Shown in pieces: positions 50,343 to 61,599 of a stretch of DNA of 64,000 bases. Both the position numbers and the translations under genes were made by a program. Below the pieces are notes generated by a model. That model ran no database searches, was not told the origin of the DNA, and saw only the letters and a program-made list of their open reading frames with translations. How positions within the stretch are numbered: position 1 is the stretch's first letter; every line of letters starts with the position of its first letter. Source of the stretch: Ancylostoma caninum (Eukaryota > Nematoda > Chromadorea > Rhabditida > Ancylostomatidae); contig JBAJFG010000079.1 in assembly GCA_037903475.1 (NCBI GenBank), positions 1,426,001 to 1,490,000 of the forward strand, in the 5' to 3' direction.

Positions 50343-50968
50343 GTGGGTGTGGTAGATCATAGCAAGGCAAATATCGACACATGCCCGGCTAAGAAAACAC
50401 AAGGATTTTTGCTTCCAAACACAAAATTGTGCCTGAAACAATCCATAACGTGCCCGAATTTTGAATCTTGAAATATCTCCATCTTGAAGCTCTGAAATGG
50501 AATATGTCTGCCATTTGAGCAGTTATTTAACACATTACGGACTGAGTACATACACTTTCGCATTGCGATTGCACGTGGCCAATAGATATTTTTTGGCTGC
50601 GCGGCGTGATGCACCATGTTCATCATAATGTCCCCAATGTGTTAATCACTTGGTGTTATTTGGGGTACACTACTCAACTATGTTTACAAATAGAATATGC
50701 ATATCTTCAAGCAATGGAAAACTTGGCAGATCTCAGAAAGCTGTTATTAAGAAAGCTGTTTATTAGCATTCAATTTGCGACATTCGTAAATACAACGAAT
50801 GCCATTGTTGACATTGTTTTAATTAGTTGTTTCGTCAATTTGCACATCAGAAAATATACTGCTCACAATTCTGAATTTCTGAAACAGGAATGTCAAAAAT
50901 TTGCGAAGGAATTGGGCAGAACATCTCCATGCAGTGGAAGAACGTTCAGCTACAAAAGGAAAAATACC

Positions 50969-51598
50969 TCAACGATATGCACCAATATAGACGGATCCTA
51001 CACCAGGAGAATGAGCCAGAACAGGTTGAACAAATCGTTGCTTCTCTGCTGCAGGTACGGCTGCTTCTGCAGTCCCAAACTTGGGAGGATTTTGCATTTC
51101 ATCTGGAAGTGATTTGCCTGCATCAGGAGGTTGTCCAGGATCTCCATAATGTGCTGCACAACACGGTTGTGGTGTTGGTGCTGGTGCTAGAATCGGTCTC
51201 GGCATTTCTCCCTGCGGTGGATTCATTGGAGAAGGCATCGCTGGGGGAGCAGGAGTACCCAGCAGCGGAGAGGGCGGCATGTTTTGTGGTTGAGCCAGCG
51301 GTGGTAGTTCAGCGCCAAGTAGAGCACCTTGTGGAGGTGCTTGTCCAGCAACAGCTAGTTTTGCCACATATTCATCAAATGAGGCTTTGAACTTGGTAAA
51401 CATCTGGAAAAGATCACTATCATTCGGCAATAGTCGGAAGTGGTCAGAAAGAAGCAAGTAAATGATCAACTGTATACCCGGAGAAGTTCCGGCTTGTTCC
51501 AGTATCCCATAGCTTTTCCGTACTCGCACAACGCTTCGGCCACGTAAACGTACTGCACTTCTACTTGCACACTATGCATCCGTTGATCTGCAGTGAGG
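50969..51598 (-). CDS. Phosphatase-like C-terminus with Pro-rich tail (partial gene)
   Basis: Exon 51478-51598 (121 bp, phase 2-0) reads QRMHSVQVEVQYVYVAEALC then EYGKAMGYW. After a 74-bp intron with acceptor CTTTTCCAG, exon 50969-51403 (435 bp) reads MFTKFKASFDEYVAKLAVAG and then a Pro/Ala/Gly-rich tail to a TGA. The pattern QR..SVQ...QY.yv..AL.EY followed by a final helix is that of the end of a protein tyrosine phosphatase domain (known family pattern). The catalytic HCxxGxxR exon was not found in the next 1.5 kb upstream, which is filled by a fold-back and unannotated DNA. It could be a broken gene, or the family call could be wrong. Confidence 0.4.
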
Positions 51599-51710
51599 CT
51601 TGTAAGGAGGAATAGTTTTTCTTCCGATAACCATTATGTTTTTTGCTAATGATGCGCGCGTACCTCAGTTCCATTAGTCACCTATTTGAAAACACTTGTT
51701 AGTCAGAGAA

Positions 51711-52155
51711 GCTGTAACTGTAACTCTTTTCAAAATGAAGCTCCTCTAAATCTGAGCATATTTTCGGATTCCTCATCGGAATTGGAATCGAACTGTATAT
51801 AAAATTATTTGAACTTTGACTTCAAAAATTTGTTTTTTCAAAAATTTGAAAATTTTTCAAAATTTCAGCAATCAGGGCAAAATCTGAAAAAACGTTAAAA
51901 ACCAAGAAAATATTCGAGGAATGAGGTTTCTGAACACGATCATTGGATTTCGCTTGATTCTCGGGTTTCAATGTTTTTTTTTTCAGTTTTAACCTGATTG
52001 CTGAAATTTTGAAAAATTTTCAAATTTTTGAAAAAACAAATGTTTTGAAGTCATGATTCAAATAATTTTATATACAGTTCGATTCCAATTTCGATGAGGA
52101 ATCCGAAAATGTGCTCAGATTTAGCAAAGCTTCATTTTCGAAGGAGTTACAGTAC
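51711..52155. mobile_element. 445-bp fold-back element
   Basis: Arms of about 165 bp: 51711-51880 (GTAACTCTTTTCAAAATGAA... ATTTCAGCAATCAGG) and 51985-52155 (CCTGATTGCTGAAATTTTG... TTTCGAAGGAGTTAC) are inverted repeats with high identity. The loop is about 105 bp. Non-coding. Confidence 0.8.
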
Positions 52156-53309
52156 TGCGACGGTTTGTTAACGATTAATCCGTCGCCACCCGTTTTTTTT
52201 TTCGCAAAAATTATGGGCGGTATTGTAGCTCCTGGCTCTCCCTAGAGCTGGCTTACTACTTCTACGCTGTTCTTTCTGCAACAGAAACGTCGTTCACGTC
52301 CCAAGTTATCAGAGCGGTATTTACTTCGCAATGGAAATAGAGCAGCAGCAAGTGCAGGAGGTATTCGTTCTTGTCAACTTGGAGCATCATAATCGACGCG
52401 ATTAGGAATGTGGTGAAGCCAAAAACGAAGGATGCAAATACAATATTGGTAAAGAGCTAAGCAAAAGCTATAAAATGTTTCATGAGTTGCAACCAAATGA
52501 AGCCACCGAAGACAATGAAAAACATAATGGAAAACTTCATGAACTCATTACTCTATCCAATAAAAATATTTTAAAAGTGGCATTCAAGCAGTGTGCAAGC
52601 CGCTGCCGCAAATAATGGCTGCTCTGTCAATTGAAGAAGTCAGTGCAGATGTATGCGAACGATATTAAAATATATAGTTGCTACAATGAGCTGAATCGCA
52701 ACGAAACATTATTAGCTCTGAGTCGTTCCATTGAAAAAATGCCGCTATGGTTACCTGGGATCTTCCAGTGAAAAATCAGTTATTATCCAACAGTCCGGCC
52801 GTGGACTTCCAGACTTCTTTTAATGCTTCGCTCGCATTAATTCATCTCATATCCACAATAATATAATTTATTGTCCAATCGAGTTACCTAATGGAAAACC
52901 AATGCAGAATGTAGCATCACATTGCTTTCTCCTGCTGCCTTTACTCTAAGCTAGTGGACCCTGTACAGGGTGGTAACGTCCCGTCTTGGTGTACAAGAAG
53001 TTCTCGATTGACATAGCCAGCTATCTGCCACCGGTTTACCGTGGAATGATGAAAGAGAATGATTACCATTTCTTGCACATTTTTGTTGGTAAAATAAGGG
53101 TTACCTTGAGTATACAAAAGAGGTTGGTGAGGAATAGTTAGGCACTAATGAGAAGGGTGAATGCAGGAGTGGTCGTGAGGCTGAACAAAGGGCAAATATG
53201 TACATTATTCATCTACTGCCGGGTGCCACTGTCAAATACTTCCACTATTGGGATGCGATGCCGCTCTCACTTGACGGAGAACTCGTCTTCTAGTGTTTCA
53301 TCGCTAATT
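52156..53309. other. No feature recognised
   Basis: Short open frames only. Near 52660-52800 a plus-strand reading gives a few residues reminiscent of a retroelement reverse transcriptase (DVCERY*NI*, ALSRSIEKM), but this is too broken to call. Confidence 0.3.
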
Positions 53310-53640
53310 GGCTCCGGCGCACCCTTAGCACAACGGTGGACCCGTCTCCCCCACTTCTGGGCGCTGGTGCACCCATATCACAGCAGAAGACCCGCCTCCC
53401 CCACTTCTGGGCTGGGATTCATGAAACGATAACCAACCAAACCAAGGTGGCTAACATGATTGGTTATTGTAGTGACTACGTAGTGCTACGAGACGCAGAC
53501 GGCAAAACTTGGTTTGCTAGCCTGGGTTCGCTTGGTTATCGTTTCATGAATCCCAGCCCTGGGTGTCGGCGCACCCTTATCACAATGGTGGACCCGGCTC
53601 CAGGCCTTCCTCCACTTCTGGGCGCCGGCGCACCCATTGA
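53310..53640. repeat. GC-rich tandem repeat (CCCACTTCTGGGCGCCGGCG type)
   Basis: Copies of a unit containing CACTTCTGGGCGCTGGTGCA and TGGACCCG occur before and after an inserted inverted repeat. Units near 53310, 53345, 53395, 53570 and 53610 are recognisable. Confidence 0.6.
53407..53565. mobile_element. Short hairpin element nested in the GC-rich repeat
   Basis: Arms GGGCTGGGATTCATGAAACG at about 53410 and CGTTTCATGAATCCCAGCCC ending at about 53562 are perfect inverted repeats, extending through GATAACCAA/TTGGTTATC. About 159 bp. Confidence 0.75.
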
Positions 53641-53829
53641 ACTGTTGCATTGCACATCATCCAACCTTCTGCTCGACCTTCTCTCTAGCCCAACAACACC
53701 CGGTCGTAGCCTTTTATATCATCTTGCAAAAAAAAAAGAAACATATCCGCAAAATTGAGAAGGTTCAGCAGATTTCCACAAGGATCCTGTTTAATAGTGC
53801 TTTCCCAGACAGTAGTTACTCTGCAGTTC

Positions 53830-54050
53830 CATGGCGACCTACTTAGCAAGAGAATGTGTTTGGCAAGACATCTTGCAGGTTAAAATCTTGCTTGGCAAGA
53901 CATTTTGCGGGAGAATGGGTCTAGAGTCTGTTTGGCAAGACAAAATGCGAGAGAATATGTTCACGACTAATTTTCCGGGTGTTTGGCAAGACAAAAGGCA
54001 GGAGAATATGTTGACTACCCATTTTCCTGGACAGACACCTACAAAGCATC
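53830..54050. repeat. Tandem repeat of GTTTGGCAAGACAAAATGCG units
   Basis: At least four related units; the last two are about 51 bp each (…GAGAATATGTTCACGAC and …GAGAATATGTTGACTAC). Related scattered units recur at 54465-54620 and 59590-59720. A plus-strand open frame through it reads a periodic VWQDK.REN peptide but has no gene support. Confidence 0.6.
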
Positions 54051-55086
54051 GGCTTTTGAGTCGATGAGTCGGTTCAATTATCCAAGTTTGAGGTACGCAT
54101 TCCAAAGAGAGTCGTACATCAGGGGATTGGCGCTGTCAGTCCGAAGTGTCTGCTAGGAAAAATCACAGCCTGATTTTTGCATTAGGATATCTCCGTGGTC
54201 CTCGCCGCAACACGCACGACAGTGCGCAGCCTGCTGAACACCAGGGCGACGTCCAGGGATATTGTTCCTCCAGACACGGAATCAATGGATGTCATCGGTT
54301 CAACTGCTTGAGGAGGTACTTCTCCCGAACTAGTTCCTGGATCTGATCATTAGATGCAAAGCTTGAACATTGTGGTAATTTTGGAGACCTCTCCTGGCAA
54401 TGGGAGGAAATAGGAGTACATGGCTAAATCTCCCGTACAATGTTAAAGCTCAGTTTTTGCATGGCGACCTATTTGGCAAGGTTTGCATGATGACCCATTT
54501 GGCGGGACATCATGTTTGGCAAGACATTTGGCGGAGTTCGTTTGTCTGGCTCGTTTGCAAACCCGTTTCCTAGGTTGCCATACAAACCTCGCCAAATGGG
54601 TCGGCAATGGTCTTCAGAGTAGTGTTTTGCTTCCGAATACTGCACAAGGAAACCCGGTTGCAAACTAGCAAATATTGGGTCTTGCGTCCGACCTTTGGTA
54701 GGAGTAGTGCATCGGTGTTTCATTACAATAAGTTACGGAAGCATCAATTCAATATTTGTTACAATTTGCTATTTTCTAGAACTGTAAGCCGAATGATCTG
54801 GTAAGTAGCTGTGACTCAAAAACTTTTCGTGAACGCCTCAATAAATTGAACATTCTTGATGTTTTGAAAATTTCCGATGTTTAGGTTTGCCTTAGGTCGT
54901 AATTACATGTAAGACCTTGCCCCAACCATGGCTCACAAGCGCTGTACAATCACAATGATTTTTTCGATTGTTGTAGGGTGCATAATTTGGCCTTGTTAAA
55001 GTTACCATGGAGTAGCTAGTGAGCAAAATACGCGGCATGGTCTTAGTGTGACAGTTACAAATTGCACCAACCTCACTTACACTCAG
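54051..55086. other. No supported gene; scattered repeat units
   Basis: Contains degraded copies of the GTTTGGCAAGACA repeat (about 54465-54620). A 21-bp stretch at about 54781-54801 has acceptor and donor consensus but does not fit the phase of the exon at 55087. Confidence 0.35.
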
Positions 55087-55567
55087 CATTCTACTATCAC
55101 AATGCAGCAATCGTGTTCCTGGCCGGAATCATCTACTGTTCAACCTTAGAACAGTTTTTTGTCTACACGGTAAGTCTGGCTATTGGGTTGCTAGGGGTGG
55201 GAATATCTTACAAAAGCAATACTCAAAGTCAGATTTCCCACGAAAATACCTTTCGTGAGAAGTGGCGCCTCTCAGTGTTCATTTACCAAGTCGAATTCGA
55301 AATTTCAAAACAGACATTTTCCATACTACATATTGCTACTACTACTGCTTTGCTAGGGCCAGGATGCTGCGTGGCAAATCTTGAGGTTGTGTGTGCACGC
55401 TAGATCTAATTTCATCAGTTCCTTTTTTTTGATAAAATAATTTGATACCACATATCATTTGTTATTTTCAGCACTTCTTCATAAGTGTTGCCTGCGTCTC
55501 AACTGTGTTGCTCCTAACCCATGTTCTCATGTTGTTTGATTTTTTTTCGAGAGAATGGTTCCTTTAA
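55087..55567 (+). CDS. Membrane protein fragment, last two exons (partial gene)
   Basis: Exon 55087-55169 (acceptor TTACACTCAG, donor ACG/gtaagt, phase 1-0) reads YYHNAAIVFLAGIIYCSTLE then QFFVYT. Exon 55472-55567 (acceptor TTGTTATTTTCAG, phase 0) reads HFFISVACVSTVLLLTHVLM then LFDFF and stops. Two hydrophobic helices are visible, in keeping with the end of a small multi-pass protein (four-helix or MARVEL-like types are possible). The final few codons may run into LINE-derived 3' sequence. Upstream exons were not found. Confidence 0.4.
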
Positions 55568-55574
55568 TATCGCC

Positions 55575-55676
55575 TGTTTGTTTTTATATTTATCCTGTTA
55601 TGTTTTATGCATTGCCTCTACTTCACATCTTGGTGTGCCCCAGAGGCGCATTTTAATAAATAAATAAATAAATGAG
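55575..55676 (+). repeat. LINE 3' tail
   Basis: GTTTTATGCATTGCCTCTAC then AATAAATAAATAAATAAAT resembles the 3' ends of CR1-type LINEs elsewhere in the window (14300 and 58365). Confidence 0.45.
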
Positions 55677-57298
55677 TGAACCGTAAGAAAAGGGTACAAG
55701 GTAGCATAAGTACAAAGTACACATATCTACAGCTCATCATTCTGGATATTGAGTTATCCGGCATATTGAGTGGCGACAAAGACTATTTTGTTTATAGTTT
55801 TATGACCAGGGTTACAGACGGTATGGTTTTGCTACTTCAAGCAGAGTGACTTATTGATTTGTTTGAAGTTTTGAATAAAAAAACCGCGCAATGTCTTTGC
55901 GAGATACTATTGCAGGCAAGATACTCCATTAGAAAAACCTCAGGATTTGGCAGCAGAAGTAGTAGTGGATCAACTCGAGACCTGAGCATTTGAAGCAGAA
56001 ACAGTGCTAACCTCGTAATTTCCGACAAGTTTCCAATAAATCCAGCTTTTCTCCGGCTAGTAAGGTTTGCAGTGCCATTTCTATTGCTACCTAAAGTTTT
56101 CTTTTCTAGTATTCGAATCGACAAGGTAAAAATATTTCCATGCCTAGCAAATTATGCCTATGAAAAAAATACCATTGATCCCGTCCGTCCGATGCCAGCA
56201 GAGCAGTGTACAATGATTGGATTGGGGGTGCTGCGTACAACTTGTAAGATACGAAAAACAGCCAGTAGTGACTTTGGAACGGTTTTATCAGGCCTGTAAA
56301 GCGCGATTGTTCCGCTCACTCATTGTCAGATCCAGAATCACGAAGCAATAAGAATATACCATGTTCTCCATCGGTGGTGTTTCACGATAAAGCGCGGACC
56401 ACCGTTGCTTACTTGCACCTCTATCGTTGATCTTGTCACATGGTTGTCGCTCGAATTGACTTTCATATTAGTGAGTGAAATGCCTAGAAGTAAGAAAATT
56501 AGTGCCTAATTAGGTGTGTAGTTTTGAGGGTGTCTTCCTGAATATGTTATCAGGCAAAATGGCGGGGACAAGCAAAGAGGCGCCCTTTTCCTCTCGATAA
56601 TAGGTCTCTAATCTTCCGAAAATGCTTTATAGGATTTTTGAAACTTTGCGTTAACACATTTCCGATTCTTCTTTCTTTTGTCTGAAGGGCATCGAAGAGT
56701 TTTTTGTATTACTCCTAAAATTTTTCTTTACTTTCCAGCTCTACCTTTATTAGATACCACTCTTCTTTTGTATAAGATACCGCTCTTCTTTTGTGTTCTC
56801 AGTTTCAGCCATTCTTCTTACCAGCCTGATCGTTTGACTAACAACGAATTCTGGGAGTTCTTCTGGTGCTCGCTCCGCTCGCTTTGATGCTGGATGTAAA
56901 CTTCGTCACTAGGCGTTGGCCAACTCCTCACCATTTAGAACTTCCATCTCCCAACATTGCTCTACTAGCCGATTCCGGAGCATCCACCTCACACGTCTCA
57001 ACATCTCTGATGACGTTAGAGTTGGATAAAGGCGTGACCAATAAGTGCACTGAAATTGATGATCTAGCAGCTCATTATGAGCAGTGCCTCTTCATTGCAT
57101 GGTTCACTTCGATCAGATACTGTTTTTACAAATTATCCTAATGAAATATCCCCATAGCAAGCTTCATGTAGTTGGGAGTAGGTTCGTCATCATCCATAGT
57201 ACGCAGGTCAATGGAATCACAGTGACATTGTGGAAAACCATGACGTTCGGACACGTTTAACGAGCGCGGAATAGGGTCTCAGAGGTGAGATGGACGTA
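55677..57298. other. No feature recognised
   Basis: Open frames on both strands up to about 95 codons lack splice signals or motifs. One plus-strand piece at about 56950 (LLADSGASTSHVSTSLM) recalls a retroelement protease (DSGAS) but stands alone. Confidence 0.3.
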
Positions 57299-57703
57299 TT
57301 AAAGGCAGCACTCACGGAAATTTTCACTACTGAAATGAGTCGCTAACCATGTACCCGGCCGCTGGACAATCGCAACAGTAAGTTGAACGCCTTGAATGGC
57401 CGCCTACCTGCGAAGATACTGCTGTGGACACATCTGCTGCTCTGGACATTAGGGCTCCGTCGCGCCACCCAACGCCGTTGACAGGGTGTGCGCATGTGGT
57501 TCAGCGGGGGCGTGTCTATAAAATTCGTACCTTTTGCAGGGTTCTCGTCCGCGCTTTGGACACACAGGAAATACCGTCGTCATTTTCCGTGTTTTTCGCG
57601 TTTTTCACACAACTTCATTGTTGTCAATGAGTTCATCGTCTCTAAAAACCCCGATATACCGCGAAATGTTCAACCCAAAAATTTCCGTGAGTGCTGCCTT
57701 TAA
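57299..57703. mobile_element. TTAA-flanked MITE, family A copy 3
   Basis: TTAAAGGCAGCACTCACGG at the left and CCGTGAGTGCTGCCTTTAA at the right. About 405 bp. This is the cleanest of the three copies, with identical termini for at least 25 bp. Confidence 0.85.
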
Positions 57704-58323
57704 ACAGTTCAGGGGTTCGGATCGATACATGAATAAACGGAAACCCACTTCGCAGTGGTAGGTTAGCATAAATAGGTAGGGAAAAATATGTGCTGCCTGA
57801 ATCTTGGTGTTCAGTGAATCAACCAGTAAACTCAGACAAAAAGCATATCAGGAAACTTGCCAACTGTAGCGAAGTATCAAGTGAGGCGTTGCTCGCGCTT
57901 GCGACGCAGCAAAAACTGTGCACTTCTCCAAAACTTCACAATGATTTCGCGCGGCAGTCGCGACGGCAAAATCAAGTACATTCCTCACCTGCCAAGATCT
58001 CTCTCTTATCTCTCTGTTCTGCATTCGACGCATCAACTTTGCAGCGCATGCAAACATGAACAATGCCTAAGCAGAAAATACGGCAATAGAATATGTTTCG
58101 CGGAATTCTGCTAAATTTTCTATTCCTGACACTTATGATATTATTGAATCTTCAACGTTATTTGATTGGCAGATTCAAAGATTGGTGAAAACAGTAGAAT
58201 TCAATGTCTGTGAAGCGAAGCGAGATTCAATGAAGCGTGCTATAACGAGGCACTGCACATGTTGAGCTGCGAGACCATCAATTTCAATGCCGTTAATGGT
58301 AACAAGTTTAGCTAACGTTTTAT

Positions 58324-58327
58324 TCGT

Positions 58328-58362
<35 letters not shown>

Positions 58363-59220
58363 TTTGAGTATGATGTATAAGAAAGTCGTGTAAAAAAACA
58401 AACAGAAAACAAACATAACAATGAAACAGACATGACCCTGAGCATAAAATTAAGGAAACCTATGACCCAAGTAAGATTTTTGCCATTCTCCGTTTGAAAG
58501 AGGCCAAGGATCTGATGATCCCGGTGGTCTTACTCAAACGAACAAAAACCGAGCCGGCTCTAGCCGGTAAAGAATTTGGCTTTGACCGTGGTTCTAGGTG
58601 CTGAGAGCAAATTTTCATTTCGCCTCCGCGAGTGGTAGATGGGGTTAATGTAAAAAATTGTGGAAAATTAACTGCGGACTTTCCACTTAATAATTTATGT
58701 ACCATGCAAATATCATAAAGCTACCTCCTCGACTCTAGGCTAGAAATATTGAAGTAGTTATTCCTAATTTTTGCATTAGGAATAGAGAAAGCCACCTTCA
58801 CGAACCAAAACTTTCCTCGTGTAGTTGTTCTGGATTTTCTCTAATATTGCAATGTTTTTCTTTTTATGAGGGGAGAAAATGACCGTTCCACTTTCAACCA
58901 GTAGTCTAATATAGATTTTGTAAGCTCTGAGCACGACGACGCTATCCTTGGTGGAGAGGGCCTTGATATTTGATATGTGCAATGGAAAGCCTTCCTGTAT
59001 AGCTCTCTGTAATGCAAGATGAAGTCAAATTTGTTATTGTAAAGGAATCCCAGATCCCTCACATCCTCAACCGTTTCAATTGAATGCGTAGATATCTTGC
59101 TATCAGTGGCCAACGCGGAAGAACCAAGCCTCATATGAAAGGTTTTAGTTGAAGAGATCGGAATCTGCCAAGCTTTTGACCACATTGTTGATAATCTTAC
59201 AAGTAAATAGATTCCGAGAT
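58324..59220 (-). pseudogene. CR1-type LINE fragment, 3' part
   Basis: Minus-strand frames encode WSKAWQIPISSTKTFHMRLG (59180-59080), VRDLGFLYNNKFDFILHYRE, then DSVVVLRAYKIYIRLLVESG and ILEKIQNNYTRKVLVREGGF, and a C-terminal piece near 58690-58460. It matches the LINE at 13013-14322 block for block, though it is a different subfamily. The 3' end is a (TTTA)n tract at 58327-58364 on the plus strand. Frameshifted and dead. Confidence 0.75.
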
Positions 59221-60097
59221 CATTGCCTCATACTGTCGGACAACTCAGAAAAACTGAGCAAGAGCTATTCTTTCTGGGCAAGTACAAGGTTGTATTACCT
59301 TTTCCTACCTCACCTCAAAATTCTAGACCACTGATGAAATATAACAGAAAACGCGCTAGAAAGAGTGTACGATGACTTTTCTTGGAATGCGAGCTCTGAC
59401 AAAATGTGATACAAAGCCATTATTTTCGCCCTTATCCACACCATTACCCGGCACCAAAAGCACTGATAACGATGCGGATAACGGATAGACCAAAACGTAC
59501 GTATGACGGTGAAAGATAACCAGATACGAATAACCCACTCATTCCTGTCAGACAAGTAAAAAGTCACTCATTAACTCTGTCGTTTGGTGGCGATACATTT
59601 GACAAGAGAATGTGTTTGGTAATACATTTTTTGGTTTTGCCTTTCAACACATTTTCTGGGAGAATGGATCAAGATTCTGTTTGGCAATACAAAAGGAGAG
59701 AGGATCTGTCGGCGATACAATTTATGCGTGTTTTGATAACGCGTTCACTTCATTCTTACAAGGGAGTTGTACGAAGCGAACCCCGGGGATCAAAACGAAA
59801 CATCCACTTACAGAAGCATTGTCTAAGATAATGTTGATTACACATATCATTTTTGCCGAATGTCCTGATGCGATCAGGACAGCGCGCTAAAAATTTCTAT
59901 ATTGCACTGCCATAGGATTCCATGTAGAGCTGGAATTTATGAAACTTTGACTATTCGAAGCAACTGTGATTACCTTGATTACGTTTCCTGGACCATGAAG
60001 TGTATAACTGCAGAGGTTTTGGAAGTCTCGTACACCGTTTTGCTCAGCGGCTCGCATACGTTTGACTGACATGGGAATTTCAAGCGCGGCCCCTGAG
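59221..60097. other. No gene; degraded repeat units
   Basis: 59590-59720 carries GTTTGGTAATACA/GTTTGGCAATACA units related to 53830-54050. Nothing else was recognised. Confidence 0.35.
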
Positions 60098-60305
60098 CTG
60101 ACACATTGCATTTAACTTCTCAGCTCAGCTTTTTCCAGTTTCCTAACAAGGAAACTCGTCCGCACCAATATCAGATTTGGCCCTCAAAATAGCGGTTTCT
60201 GACCGTTTTTTTTCAGATCTCAAGCACATCACTAGAATCAGCTAGAGTAGGACTGGATTCTGTTGATGTTCCGATATCCATCATAATGTGACACACTGCC
60301 TTTAA
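60098..60305. repeat. Fragments of MITE family B
   Basis: Two right-end-like termini in the same orientation: CTGACACATTGCATTTAA at about 60098 and GTGACACACTGCCTTTAA ending at 60305, matching GACACATTGCCTTTAA at 32869-32884. Confidence 0.45.
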
Positions 60306-60460
60306 TAAGAAGCAAGATAATCTCATGAACTGCTTAATATTCATCAATTTTGAAAACAAGCAGTCAATAATTCTACTTTGCAACTTGGACTTATCCCAAC
60401 GCATTGCATAGATCCTAGATCCCGAACAACTTCAGATCAGCCTGTATGAGAACATTTTCA

Positions 60461-60673
60461 GGGGTGTGCGTCATGATGAGGCAAAAGTGGGTGGGCAATG
60501 TGTCTGCGATTGGTTCATTCGAACCCTCGCCCCGCCCTTCAGGACCTACTCGCACTAATTCGCGCGCGATTTCGCCTTACTTGCCCATGCAAATTTGAAT
60601 GTGAGTGCGGACGAGTCAACGCCGAAGGGCGGGAAGACGCTGCCCCATTTTGCCTCATCATGACCCACACCCC
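60461..60673. mobile_element. 213-bp MITE with ATTTTCA target duplication
   Basis: Ends GGGGTGTGCGTCATGATGAG and CTCATCATGACCCACACCCC are inverted repeats, continuing through GCAAAA.TGGG. Both sides carry ATTTTCA. Size and a 7-8 bp duplication suit a hAT-like element (inference). Confidence 0.75.
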
Positions 60674-61599
60674 ATTTTCAGCAAAAGCGGCTGCCACTTT
60701 GCAAGATCTGTCACTTCTTGCACGGCTTTTGCCATGCCGTTTATACACCACAGCAGCATTGAAAGCGATTCTTTCTTGGGTGAGCAAATAAACTGCAGTA
60801 GTATTCACGATATACTGCAAGTTTGAATCCTATAGCTCAAACATCTCATCTTGTAGTGCGCTGTTTGACAATATTGCCAGCCGAACAACCACAAATGTAC
60901 CAAAGTTATGAAAATTATGAGAGAGTGTACTTGTCATAATTGACTTTTGACTGCAAAGACAAAGCATTACAGTTACAGCACCTCCGACTTCCATCTTCTG
61001 GTCTTGCGATAGTGGCCAGTACTGCTCGCATTTGCTTTTGCCCATCTCTACTGTGTCACATAACATCACAATGTGGGCAACATGTTCACACACAACCATG
61101 CGCCAGAAGTCTTCAATCGTATTGACCATGGGACCCTAAATTATCCCTCACTTCTATTGGAACATCCGGCACTGCTAATTGCTGATTTTAAATGCAACGC
61201 CATTAAGTATTCAACTAACCTGTGTGCATATGAAGGTGTTCAAGAGATTATTCCCTTTCACATAGTTGGCGTGAATATAGTCGGACCCTTTTCCATCCTT
61301 TAGTATAACTCGAGTGTAGTCATTACAAATGACGTCTGAAAACGGGTAATGGTGAACTCAGACATTCGAGCAGCACTAGTCTCGGTGGGCGAGGCCTGTT
61401 CCGCCCATCGCCCCGCCCATTCGGCACAAGTTCGACCGTGCTGGAAATGTTATACAGTGCTGCCAAGTTTAATGGCAGTACCAAACAGTTGCCGCGCACT
61501 CAAGAAACGGCAAAATTTTTTGCAGCACCGCTCCCACTGTGCTGCCGGACTTAGATCGATTTGGTATCGATCGAATTTCGCGTCAGCGCAATGACGCAA
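60674..61599. other. No feature recognised
   Basis: No supported exon. The segment near 61380-61430 (GGGCGAGGC...CGCCCCGCCC) is GC-rich and shares words with the MITE at 60461. Confidence 0.3.

Noticed and set aside
50606..51390. Plus-strand open frames with a hydrophobic stretch at about 50760-50860, possible receptor fragment
   Set aside because: No donor fits the end of the hydrophobic part, and the right half is antisense to the Pro-rich minus-strand exon.
53148..53758. Plus-strand open frames over the GC-rich repeat
   Set aside because: They follow the tandem repeat and hairpin and show no domain or splice context.
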